DNA of 64,000 bases, taken from the NCBI GenBank assembly GCA_016182785.1, contig JACPFU010000038.1:29378-93377 (forward strand). The letters are read 5' to 3'. This stretch comes from Lysobacterales bacterium. GTDB taxonomy: Bacteria; Pseudomonadota; Gammaproteobacteria; Xanthomonadales; Ahniellaceae. Position numbers and translations under genes: made by a program. Positions 54,906 through 63,861 of the stretch are shown piece by piece (position 1 is the stretch's first letter; each line of letters begins with the position of its first letter). The notes under the pieces were generated by a model, which worked only from the letters and a program-made list of their open reading frames with translations, was not told the DNA's origin and searched no databases.

Positions 54906-55517
54906 TCAGCAGCGTTCGTATTTCCAGTTGCGGCGCTTGCCTTCTGCCAGCCATTCCAGCGCCTGAGCCAATCGGCGCGCGCGCGTGGCGGGTTGCTTCG
55001 CTCCGACGATCCACTCGCTGTACTCGCGTTTGGCGCTGGGCGGAAAAGCGTCGAAGACTCCGCGCGCAACGAGGTTGGATTTCTTCGCCAGCGCCGCCGC
55101 CAGATCCTCGGCAACGAGGACCTCAGCCGAGACTTTCGCCTGCTTTCCGACTCGTGGCTTCGCAGTCGCTGCGACACGCGCAGCGATCGCCGTCTGCACC
55201 CAGGACTTGATGAGCGTCGCGCTCGGCAATTGCTTCAGCTCGGTGATTCGACCGAACTGCCCCATCGCCTCGTCGCTGGCGGCCTCGCCGACCACCGCGG
55301 GGCCGTGCCAGAACCCGAATGCGCAATGCGCCTTGAACGCCGCCATGCCGCACAGGATCTTGCCCTCGTGCAGGAAGTGCGGCATGCCCCACTTGATCGA
55401 CTCCTCAACCTCCGGCAATGCGCCATGAAGCAAGGTGCGCAAGCGCCTGAGGATCGGCCGAGCAAACTCGGCGGCATTCGCGATGTAGGCATCGACACGC
55501 GGGTCGGTGGTGGGCAT
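54906..55517 (-). CDS. YdeI/DUF1801-type protein
   Basis: 203 residues, cytosolic. The N-terminal half (VEESIKWGMPHFLHEGKILC, AFKAHCAFGFWHG) is a DUF1801 domain; the C-terminal half (DLAAALAKKSNLVARGVFDA, KREYSEWIVGAKQPATR) is the YdeI/OmpD-associated domain. Function is not established in the family. Confidence 0.85.
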   Translation of the reverse strand: MPTTDPRVDAYIANAAEFARPILRRLRTLLHGALPEVEESIKWGMPHFLHEGKILCGMAAFKAHCAFGFWHGPAVVGEAASDEAMGQFGRITELKQLPSATLIKSWVQTAIAARVAATAKPRVGKQAKVSAEVLVAEDLAAALAKKSNLVARGVFDAFPPSAKREYSEWIVGAKQPATRARRLAQALEWLAEGKRRNWKYERC

Positions 55518-55631
55518 GAAACGACTTCCCTTCGAGCGCGGTCTCCAGCATGTCGCCCCTTGCGCCGCTGCGCAAACCCGCTAAGTTTGCGGGCGTCGCC
55601 GCAAGGCATGTGTCTGCCCCGGGAATCCACC

Positions 55632-56393
55632 ATGTTTCAACGTCTGATCAATCTGTTCAAAGGCTTCTTCGCCCTGTTCGTCAAGGACATGGAAAAACGC
55701 AGCCCGGAAGCGCTGCTCGAACTGGAGCAGGAAAACCTGCGCAAGCAGATCGCGAGCTACAACCAGGGTCTGGCCGGCCACGCCGGGCTGGCCGAGCGTC
55801 TGATGAGCCAGGTGCGCAAGCTCGAGAGCGAGGAATCCGAACTGCGCGCCAAGACCACGGCCCACCTGCGTGCCGGCAACAAGCAGGCAGCGGGCCAATA
55901 TGCGCTGCGCCTGCAGACGGTGACGCGCGAACTGGAAGAGAACCGCAAGCAGCTCGAATCGGCCGAAGGCACCTACAAGGATCTGATCAAGGCCCGTGAC
56001 GTCGCGGTCAATGCCGCGCGCGCCAAGATCGAAGGCCTCAAGGGCGCGATCAACGACATGAAGATGAAGAAGGCGATGGCCGAGATGAACGAGATGGCCG
56101 CCGGCATGATCGGCTCGATCGGCGGTTCCGGCGACACCCTGAACCGTCTGCACGAAATGGTCGAAGAGGAACGCACCAAGGCCGCCGGCCGCGCCCGCGT
56201 CGCCAAGGATGCACTCGACATGACCGACGTGAACCTCAAGGAAGCCGAGATGAACGCGCTTGCCGACCAGGCACTCGCCGACTTCGCCGCGGCCGAGGGC
56301 CTGACCATCGGCGACCAGGCGGCGGCGACGCAGGCTGCCCGCAACATGGGCACGGCGGCGGCGGAGAAACCGTCCGAATCGCAGCAGGGTTGA
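55632..56393 (+). CDS. PspA/IM30 family (ESCRT-III-like) protein
   Basis: 253 residues. The amphipathic N-terminus (MFQRLINLFKGFFALFVKDM) is followed by long coiled coils (LEQENLRKQIASYNQGLA through VTRELEENRKQLESAEGTYK). PspA/IM30 proteins polymerise on membranes and mend or remodel them under envelope stress. It heads a four-gene operon: the next gene starts three bases after its stop. No pspF, pspB or pspC genes are present, so this is not the classical phage-shock operon. Confidence 0.9.
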   Translation: MFQRLINLFKGFFALFVKDMEKRSPEALLELEQENLRKQIASYNQGLAGHAGLAERLMSQVRKLESEESELRAKTTAHLRAGNKQAAGQYALRLQTVTRELEENRKQLESAEGTYKDLIKARDVAVNAARAKIEGLKGAINDMKMKKAMAEMNEMAAGMIGSIGGSGDTLNRLHEMVEEERTKAAGRARVAKDALDMTDVNLKEAEMNALADQALADFAAAEGLTIGDQAAATQAARNMGTAAAEKPSESQQG

Positions 56394-56396
56394 TCG

Positions 56397-58046
56397 ATGC
56401 CGCTTGAAGGCGACGCACCGCTTTGGGCTCGTGAACTTGCGCTGGCCTATGAGAGCGGCGCGCAGGGTCAGTTCGTGCTGTACGGCAATGTCGCCGACCG
56501 CTTCCCGTTGCGCGGTCGCTTCGTCAGCCTGACTGCCTTTCTCGACGCGCAACTGCTGTCCGGCTTCGAACTGGTCTTCCTGTACGACCCCGGCAACGGC
56601 CTCAGCGTGCCGCGCGCGAGCGAGGCCTTCCAGAAATGGCCGGGCGCACAATTGCTCGGCGCCGCGACGCGCGAACCCCGCGCCGCGGTCGAACTGATCA
56701 CGCGCTACCTGCGCTACCGCGCGAACCTGAGCGCGATGGGCCGCGACAAACCCGAACACATTGCCTGCATCGTGCGCGGTGCCGACCAGATCCTGCCGGC
56801 CAACCGCCAGGGCGAGTTCGACACCGCCAGCCTGGCCAGCCTGGTGCGCGACTGGGCCGCCGAACCGCCGTTCACCGACCTGCCGTTCGCGAGTTTCCTG
56901 ATCGCCGACAACCTCAACGACCTGCATCCGCTGATCGCGACCAATCCACGCGTCGCGCGCGTGCGCGTGCCGCTGCCCGACGTTGCGGTGATCGAACAGG
57001 CGCTGGCCCAGCTCAAGCTCGACCACCGCAAGGCCTTTGCCGAGAACGATGGCGCACAGGCGGCACCGCTGCTCGCCGGCGTCACCGTCACCGCACTGAA
57101 TGCGCTGGTCAAGCTGCGCGAACACGAGGGCAAGGCGCTGACCCAGTCCGACTGGGTCGCCGCCAAGAAACAGATGGTCGAGGCCGATTCCGCCGGCCTG
57201 ATCGAATTCATCGAATCGAAGAAGACGCTTGCGAACTACCACGCCCAGGACGCGCTGAAGACCTGGCTGCGCCAGGACATCGCGCTGTGGCAGGCGCATG
57301 ACCTACGTGCGATGCCGATGGGCTACCTGTTCTGCGGACCGGTCGGCACCGGCAAGACCTACCTGGTCGAATGCCTCGCCGGCGAGGCCGGCGTGCCGGT
57401 GGTGAAACTCAAGAACTTCCGCGACCGCTGGGTCGGCTCCAGCGAAGGCAATCTCGAGAAGATCTTCCGATTGATCCGCGCACTCGGGCGCTGCATCGTG
57501 TTCATCGACGAAGCCGACCAGAGCCTCGGCAAGCGCGACTCCGGCAGCGGCGACAGCGGACTGTCCGGGCGGCTGTATTCGATGATCGCGCAGGAGATGA
57601 GCGATGCGTCGAATCGCGGTCGCGTGGTCTGGATCCTCGCCACCTCGCGCCCGGACCTGATCGAGGTCGATCTGAAGCGCCCGGGCCGCATCGACGTGAA
57701 GGTGCCGCTGCTGCCGACCACGACCAAGGCCGAGAGCGCCGGGCTGATCAATGCCCTGCTCAAGCGCCTCGACATCGTGCTCGATCCGGTCGAGGTCGAG
57801 AAACTCGACCTGCCCTTGCTGCTGACACCGGGCGCCGCCGAAGCCTTGTCGGTGAAGGTGTATCGCCGCGTGCGCACCGCCAATGAAGCGCCGCTGGTGG
57901 CCCTCGCCGCCTGCCTCGATGGCTACCAGCCGCCGGTGGCCCCCGAGGTACTCGAGTTCCAGATGCGCATCGCGATCCAGGAGGCGACCGACACTCAGTT
58001 CGTGCCGCCTTCGCTGCGCGCCCTCGCCCGTGGTGGCACGGCATGA
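56397..58046 (+). CDS. AAA+ ATPase partner of PspA
   Basis: 549 residues. The C-terminal AAA module has Walker A GPVGTGKT (314-321), Walker B CIVFIDEAD (366-374), sensor 1 in VVWILATSRPDL and arginine finger region RPGRID (about 428). The first 300 residues resemble a degenerate AAA domain (IACIVRGADQIL) without a Walker A. No membrane span. It could remodel or disassemble PspA polymers, as Vps4 does for ESCRT-III; this is inference. It overlaps the next gene by four bases. Confidence 0.88.
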   Translation: MPLEGDAPLWARELALAYESGAQGQFVLYGNVADRFPLRGRFVSLTAFLDAQLLSGFELVFLYDPGNGLSVPRASEAFQKWPGAQLLGAATREPRAAVELITRYLRYRANLSAMGRDKPEHIACIVRGADQILPANRQGEFDTASLASLVRDWAAEPPFTDLPFASFLIADNLNDLHPLIATNPRVARVRVPLPDVAVIEQALAQLKLDHRKAFAENDGAQAAPLLAGVTVTALNALVKLREHEGKALTQSDWVAAKKQMVEADSAGLIEFIESKKTLANYHAQDALKTWLRQDIALWQAHDLRAMPMGYLFCGPVGTGKTYLVECLAGEAGVPVVKLKNFRDRWVGSSEGNLEKIFRLIRALGRCIVFIDEADQSLGKRDSGSGDSGLSGRLYSMIAQEMSDASNRGRVVWILATSRPDLIEVDLKRPGRIDVKVPLLPTTTKAESAGLINALLKRLDIVLDPVEVEKLDLPLLLTPGAAEALSVKVYRRVRTANEAPLVALAACLDGYQPPVAPEVLEFQMRIAIQEATDTQFVPPSLRALARGGTA

Positions 58047-58897
58047 AGTACTGGTGGGCCGCATTCAATGCGCGACCGCTCGGCATGCCGATCCCGCCGA
58101 ACTGGTTTGGACTGGCCGCGGTCGGCCTGCTCGGCGCCTTCCTCAACCCCGGCCTGTGGCTGATGGGCGCAGGACTCGAACTTGCCTATCTGAAACTGCT
58201 GTCGGGCGATTCCCGCTTCCGCAAGACGGTCGATGCGACCAGCGGCGTCGTTCCCGAAGTCGATCCCGCGGAAGCACGCTATGACGAATTCGTCGCGCAG
58301 CTTGGCTATCCGGAAAAGCGTCGCCACCAGGACATCGAGCGTCGCGCCAGCGAGATCCTGGCGACGCTCAAGCGCACGCCCCTGCTCGAGAGCCACAGCG
58401 ACAGCGTCGAGCAACTGGTCTGGCTGCATCTGCGCCTGCTGGTCGCGCTGGTCTCGATCAACCGCGTGATCGACACCGCCGCGCGCGAACGCGCGCAACT
58501 GGCCGAGCAGGAAAAGCAGATCGCCGCGCGGCTCGAAAAACCGGATATCAGTGCCGAACTCAAGCGCAGCCTCGAACAGCAGCAGCAGGTCATCGACCAG
58601 CGCCAGCAGGCGCACGACGATGCCGCGAAGCGACTGGAACAGGTCGAAGCGGAACTGGTGCGCATCGACCACCAGATCGCGCTGATTCGCGAACAGGCCC
58701 TGCTCGCTTCCGACGACGGCGCGGTCGGCGCATCGTTGAATGCGCTGACCACCTCGTTCAATGAAACCCATCGCTGGCTCAACAGCCAGCGTGATCTGCT
58801 CGGCGCGTTCGAGTCCGGCACGCCGCAGCCGTTGCCGCAGCGCGTTCGCAATGCGGCGAACAAGCCACCTCCCCTGTCCTCAGGAGCATCGTCATGA
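58043..58897 (+). CDS. Membrane-anchored coiled-coil protein
   Basis: 284 residues. A hydrophobic pair near the N-terminus (NWFGLAAVGLLGAFLNPGLW and the following residues, about 20-48) precedes a long charged coiled coil (about 135-235: AQLAEQEKQIAARLEKPDIS, RLEQVEAELVRIDHQIAL). No known domain. It overlaps both neighbours by four bases (ATGA on each side). Inferred role: membrane docking for the PspA-ATPase pair. Confidence 0.82.
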   Translation: MKYWWAAFNARPLGMPIPPNWFGLAAVGLLGAFLNPGLWLMGAGLELAYLKLLSGDSRFRKTVDATSGVVPEVDPAEARYDEFVAQLGYPEKRRHQDIERRASEILATLKRTPLLESHSDSVEQLVWLHLRLLVALVSINRVIDTAARERAQLAEQEKQIAARLEKPDISAELKRSLEQQQQVIDQRQQAHDDAAKRLEQVEAELVRIDHQIALIREQALLASDDGAVGASLNALTTSFNETHRWLNSQRDLLGAFESGTPQPLPQRVRNAANKPPPLSSGASS

Positions 58898-60606
58898 ACC
58901 GTCTTCCTTCCCGCTTCGCGACGCGCGGCAACTCCGCCGGCACGGTACTCACCCTGCTGCTGATCGTCGGCCTGCTCGCGATGGGCGCGTGGCTGATGAT
59001 GCGCGACAAGAAGCCGCCGGACAGCGACACGAGCACTTCAACCGCGCAGACCTCGACGCAGGACGCAGGCGAGCCGGCGCCGGTGGTGGATGGCGACGCC
59101 CCGACTCCGATCGAACCGGTCGACGGATTGCCCACGCTCGATGCCGCAGCCGCGTACCAGCCACAGAACGGCATCGTCGATGTCGACATCAGCGAGTACG
59201 CGGGTTATGCCGGGCTGGTCGCCGCCAACGGCGGCCTCGATCCGAACCCGGATTCGTTCTTCGCGAAGAACTACGGCTTCCAGGTGCGGCTCACGCTCAG
59301 CGAAGAGGAGAGCTGGTCCAAACTCAACAACGGCAAGGTCGCGGCAAGCGTGACCACCGCCGACGTGCTCGCCGCACTCGGCCGCCAGTTCGAGGTGACG
59401 GTGCCGGCGCAGATCGGCTTCTCGCGCGGCGCCGACATGGTCGTGGTCGACACCGGCATCAGCAGCATCAACCAGCTCAAGGGCAAGGTGCTCTCCGCCT
59501 CGCAGTTCAACGAGAGCGAGTTCTTCATCCGCTACCTCGCGTCCGAGGCGAACGTGCCGGTCACCATCCTGCGCGACCTGGATGCGCGCCCGCCCGCCGA
59601 CCAGCTCGGCCTGGTGTTCTACGAGGACAACGACGTTGCCTGTGATGCCTACGAACACGAATTGGCCAGCGGCAATGCGCGCCTGAATGGCTGCATCGGC
59701 TGGTCGCCACGCACCGACGAAGTGATCGAGGCCTCGGCCGGCAAGGCCAAGATGCTGGTCTCGAACCGCAACCTGCTGATCATTGCCGACCTGCTGGTGG
59801 TCAACAAAGGCTTTGCGCAGGCCAAGCCGGAATGGGTGCAGGGGCTGGTGCATGGCCTGCTCGAAGGCAATCGTCGCGTGCGCGACGAACCCGAGACGCA
59901 GGTCGCGACCATCGCCAAGGCCTTCAAGTGGAGCGACGCCGACACCCGCGAGGAACTCGGCAAGGTGCATCTGTCCAACCTGCCGGAGAACCAGGCTTTC
60001 TTCGCCGGCACCATCGACGCCGCGGGCTCGTTCAACGGCATCTTCCAGTCCTCGGTGCTGGCCTACGGCAAGCTGATCAAGAACCCGGCCGACCCGGCGC
60101 GCTTCGTCGACGGCAAGCAGCTCGATGCGCTGAAGGGCAAGGCCGAGTTTGCGAAACAGACGATCGCGATCGCGCCGATCAAGACCCGCGACGGCAATTC
60201 GCTCGAAGGCGACGCGCTGCTCAGCAAGGACATCCGCTTCTTCTTCGAGCCGAACTCCTCCGCGCTCGATCGCGATGCCGAGGAGAACCTGAAGTACCTC
60301 GACTCGATCAAGAACTTCCTGCAGGTGAGCCCGGGCTCGATCGTGGTGCTGCGTGGCCACGTCGACAACGCCAAGATGGCCGATTTCGAACGCGAAGGCG
60401 GCCAGGCACTGGTGCGCACGATGGCGATGAAGGCGATGGAACTCTCACGCCAACGCGCCCAGGCCGTGCGCGATGCGTTGCTGAAAAAACACCAGGGTCT
60501 CGCTGCCGACCGCATCGAAGTCGTCGGCCGCGGCTGGGAAGAACCCGCCGGCCCCGACAGCGACTTGAACCGCCGCGTCGAAGTGCAGTGGTTCACGCTG
60601 GAGTAG
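58894..60606 (+). CDS. Solute-binding protein / OmpA-domain fusion
   Basis: 570 residues. One N-terminal span (about 16-38) anchors it in the inner membrane. A periplasmic region (about 75-400) is like NMT1/phosphate-type ABC solute-binding proteins. The C-terminal domain (about 446-570; IRFFFEPNSSALDRDAEENL, HVDN, LSRQRAQAVRDALLKKH, DLNRRVEVQWF) is an OmpA-type peptidoglycan-binding module with its Asp and Arg. No ABC permease gene adjoins it, so it is more likely a sensor or tether than an importer. Confidence 0.88.
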   Translation: MNRLPSRFATRGNSAGTVLTLLLIVGLLAMGAWLMMRDKKPPDSDTSTSTAQTSTQDAGEPAPVVDGDAPTPIEPVDGLPTLDAAAAYQPQNGIVDVDISEYAGYAGLVAANGGLDPNPDSFFAKNYGFQVRLTLSEEESWSKLNNGKVAASVTTADVLAALGRQFEVTVPAQIGFSRGADMVVVDTGISSINQLKGKVLSASQFNESEFFIRYLASEANVPVTILRDLDARPPADQLGLVFYEDNDVACDAYEHELASGNARLNGCIGWSPRTDEVIEASAGKAKMLVSNRNLLIIADLLVVNKGFAQAKPEWVQGLVHGLLEGNRRVRDEPETQVATIAKAFKWSDADTREELGKVHLSNLPENQAFFAGTIDAAGSFNGIFQSSVLAYGKLIKNPADPARFVDGKQLDALKGKAEFAKQTIAIAPIKTRDGNSLEGDALLSKDIRFFFEPNSSALDRDAEENLKYLDSIKNFLQVSPGSIVVLRGHVDNAKMADFEREGGQALVRTMAMKAMELSRQRAQAVRDALLKKHQGLAADRIEVVGRGWEEPAGPDSDLNRRVEVQWFTLE

Positions 60607-60746
60607 CTTCCGGGTGGGGTCGGTCCAGCAGTGGTTGGCCCCCTGCCTTCTGGCCCATGTGACTAGGTGTGCTACATCACTACATTACCAACTCAAATGG
60701 ATGTCTCCGGTGCTGCGCCGGGACGCCTTGAGTGGGAAACGTGGCG

Positions 60747-61487
60747 ATGTCGACTTGCGCTTTGTCTTTGGAATCCGTCGGTTACAAGTACTCCGGCGGG
60801 CATGCTGCGGTTTCCGATCTGAGCCTGAACCTGGGGCCGGGCATCCTCGGCCTGCTCGGGCCCAATGGCGCCGGCAAGTCGACCTTGATGCGGGTATTGG
60901 CGACGCTGGCGAAACCGTCCTCGGGCAAAGTCAGCTGGAACGGTGTCGATATCGCCGCGAATCCGGATGCGCTGCGGGTGTCGCTCGGCTACCTGCCCCA
61001 GGATTTCGGGGTGTACACGGCGCTGACGGCGCGCGAATTCCTGGCCTTTCTCGCGGCGGTGAAGGGCCTCTCCGGCCGCGCCGCACAAGTGCGCGTTGAT
61101 CACTGCCTGAACATCGTCGGCTTGAACGAAGCCGCCGACCAGCGCCTCGGCGGATACTCGGGCGGCATGCGCCAGCGGGTCGGCATCGCCCAGGCGCTGC
61201 TGAACGATCCGACCGTGCTGATTGTCGACGAACCGACGGTCGGTCTCGATCCGGAGGAGCGCATGCGTTTTCGGCATCTGCTCACCGACCTCGCCGGCCA
61301 TCGTCTGGTGATCCTGTCGACGCATATCGTCTCCGATGTCGAAGCGAGTGCGACCGAACTCGCGATCATGGCTCGCGGTCGACTGCGTTTTCATGGCACG
61401 CCCGAAGCACTGCTCGCCCAGGCCGACGGCCATGTCTGGGAGTGGACCGTGAGCGCGGAGCAACTGGCCGACGTCCGCGCCAAGTAG
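60747..61487 (+). CDS. ABC transporter ATP-binding protein, possibly truncated
   Basis: 246 residues. Walker A GLLGPNGAGKST, Q-loop YLPQDFG, signature YSGGMRQRVGIAQALL, Walker B VLIVDEPTVGLD and switch His in ILSTHIV are complete, so it could bind ATP. It ends at SAEQLADVRAK, while close relatives as I recall run to about 300 residues with a tail. No permease gene follows; mobile-element sequence begins within a few hundred bases. ATG 60747 is preferred to GTG 60732. Confidence 0.8.
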   Translation: MSTCALSLESVGYKYSGGHAAVSDLSLNLGPGILGLLGPNGAGKSTLMRVLATLAKPSSGKVSWNGVDIAANPDALRVSLGYLPQDFGVYTALTAREFLAFLAAVKGLSGRAAQVRVDHCLNIVGLNEAADQRLGGYSGGMRQRVGIAQALLNDPTVLIVDEPTVGLDPEERMRFRHLLTDLAGHRLVILSTHIVSDVEASATELAIMARGRLRFHGTPEALLAQADGHVWEWTVSAEQLADVRAK

Positions 61488-61675
61488 AGCCTCGGCCGTT
61501 ATTCGTGAGAAATACAGCCGTTGTTCCGCAACCAGCTGAATATCCTAGGTTTTGCGCCTAAATCGATCTGGCCGCGTTTGGTATCCGCTGGCTTGTCGCC
61601 GACTGTCGCGTGAATTGAGACTGCCCCGTGTTTCTGTTGACGGTGCGTCGATTCGACGTGATCGGAGCAGCAACC

Positions 61676-61846
61676 ATGTATTTCAAACTGTACAAAGACA
61701 CCGGCGGCTATTGGCGCTGGACCCTCTTCGCGACGAATGGCAACAAGATTGCCGACTCGGGCGAAGGCTACGTCAACAAGTCCGACGCCGAGAACGGAAT
61801 CAATCTCGTCAAGTCGACCCACTCCGGCACGCCTGTCCGCGAGTGA
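61676..61846 (+). CDS. YegP/DUF1508-like small protein
   Basis: 56 residues: MYFKLYKDTGGYWRWTLFAT followed by DSGEGYVNKSDAENGINLVK, the DUF1508 module (usually doubled in YegP, single here). GGAG precedes the ATG and a good terminator follows. Function unknown; sometimes linked to stress. Confidence 0.88.
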   Translation: MYFKLYKDTGGYWRWTLFATNGNKIADSGEGYVNKSDAENGINLVKSTHSGTPVRE

Positions 61847-61859
61847 GATCATCAGAATT

Positions 61860-61886
61860 GGGCGGGTTTGAACCCGCCCTTCTTTC
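61860..61886 (+). terminator. Intrinsic terminator after the YegP-like gene
   Basis: GGGCGGGTT pairs perfectly with AACCCGCCC across a two-base turn (or a seven-bp stem with a six-base loop) and is followed by TTCTTTCT. Confidence 0.8.
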
Positions 61887-61910
61887 TCACGTTTAGCGCG
61901 GCGTATTCGC

Positions 61911-61930
61911 GCTCGATCGATCGATCGAGC
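61911..61930. repeat. 20-bp perfect palindrome
   Basis: GCTCGATCGATCGATCGAGC is a self-complementary sequence 40 bases after the YegP-like gene and 40 bases before the transposase stop. It may be part of a transposon end or resolution site, but I cannot match it to a known one. Confidence 0.4.
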
Positions 61931-61969
61931 CGCGACGCACTTCCAGTGCGCCGCGACGCCATTTCCGTA

Positions 61970-63861
61970 TCACGCGGCCACTGGCATTCGCATGTCCGAG
62001 TCGGCAAACGTCTTCACGGGCGACCGTGAGACATCGACGGTGTAGTCGCCAAATCGGTTGATGTGACCCATCCGATACGGAGACAGTCCACCGAGCACTT
62101 CATCCGTGAACGTCATCCCCTCTTGCTGAAGCTCGCCGATGACCCGGGTCATCTCGTTCACGTTATGCAAGATGATCAGGTTGGCCACCAGGTGGCTGTA
62201 CTTAACCAGCTTGCTTTGTTCGTGCCGGATGTTCTCGGCGATGATGCCCTCGCCACCGAAGAACACCCACTTCACGAATCGATTGAATTGCTCGCTCTTG
62301 TTGGTCGCCGCCTGGATCATCTTGCGCACTTCGAGGTCGTCGACGTACTCGAGCATGAAGAGTGTGCGGATCACCTTTCCGAGCTCTCGAAATGCGAAGT
62401 AAAGCGGATTTTTCCGACTATGCGTGCCGAGCCGACGCAAGATCGATGACGAAGTGATCACGCCCAGCTTGATCGACACGGCCACGCGCAGCATCTCGAG
62501 GAAGTTCGTCTCGATCAGCTTCCAGTCGATATCGTCCTTGAACAACGCCTCGATGTGCTCGCACTTGTGCTTGGGCTCGGCGCGACTGAACACGAGGTCG
62601 ATGAGCTGACGGATGCGTGGCATCAATTTGATGCCGAGCAAGTGCGCGAGTGCGAACACAGGCAGGCTCTGGGCCTGCGTGTCACCGTGCACGGTGTCGG
62701 GTTGAACGTCGGACTTGTTGGCCAGCAGCCCGTCGAGAATATGGATGGCTTCGTAGGTGCCGCATGTCGTGAAAAACGACATGAGCGCGATGTAGTTGTC
62801 GGAGACATGGTAGTAGCCGATGCCACCGTACCCGCCGTACCGGATGTGCCGTTCCGAAATCAGGTTCTGCTCGTACAAACGCCACTTCGTACCGTCGGCG
62901 GAAGCGGTTTTGCCCGAGCCCCAGAAGCCCGGCAGCCGGTACGAGGTGTAGCGGTTGATGGCCTTGACGATGCAGCGATTCAACGTGTCCTCTTTCACGT
63001 ACTGGTGGTTGATCCAGCTCACCTGCTTGCGAGAGATCGCGCGCACGGATCGCTCCGTCTGTACCGGTCCGAGATTGCAGCCGTAGCAGAGTAACGTCGT
63101 GACCACGCGCGGCAGCAATTCCGCGATGCGCCCACGGCCTTCGGAAATCGTGCGGAACTCGGTGTGCAGGTTCAACCAGCGACACGTATCGATGAGCACG
63201 TCGACGATATTCGCCGGCGTCATGCGTTCCGTGATCATGTCATCCAGCAGTTGGACGTCCTGGCTGGTCTTCGAGCGCTTCGGGCGCTTCAGTGACAGGC
63301 GACCATCCACGATTTCCGCGTACGGGTTGTCCGGAAACCGTGCATCGACTTGCCGAATCTTCTGCTTCAGTTGCTCAATCAACTTGGCGATATGTTGCTG
63401 GGCGTCCACGTCGATGCCGGTCGTGGCGCCGTAGTCCGGCAGTTCCTTGACCAAGGTCTCGTCGTCCACCAAGGACTCGCGGTAGTCGTCGAAACGCTCG
63501 CCCTTCGGGACGTACAGGTCGCCGGACTTCAGCTCGCTGCGAATCTTGAAGAGGATCGCGAGTTCAAAGTACACGCGATAGAGACAATCAGTGCCGTCTT
63601 CCCCTTTCTGAATCACGTGGTAGCGCCACAGCTCGCTCAGCCACTTGAGTTCCGTCTTCTCCAGGCCGACCTCTTCAAAGGTAAGCAGCCGTTTGCGACT
63701 GCTGCGCAGGTCGCGCAGGATCTGAATTAGCTTGCGGGTTTCGGAATCGTCATCGAGTGCTTGCAGATCGATGATCTCGAGACAGTTCAGCAGCAGTCGG
63801 CGCACGGCCTCATACGGCTCGACCAGGAACGGCAGAAAATTGCGGTGACGAATGGCCAGGT
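61970..63861 (-). pseudogene. Tn3-family transposase, N-terminally truncated
   Basis: About 630 residues remain of an expected near-1000. The C-terminal catalytic region is recognisable: SADGTKWRLYEQNLISERHI, YHVSDNYIALMSFFTTCGTY, GDTQAQSLPVFALAHLLG, KLVKYSHLVANLIILHNVNE and LSPYRMGHINRFGDY, as in DDE Tn3 transposases. The 5' end is cut by an IS21-type element near 63862, with reading continuing a little into the insertion sequence. No resolvase gene or clear 38-bp terminal repeat is seen. Confidence 0.85.

Noticed and set aside
61499..61852. 117-residue minus-strand frame over the YegP-like gene
   Set aside because: The plus-strand YegP-like reading matches a known family with a ribosome site and terminator; the other is a shadow.
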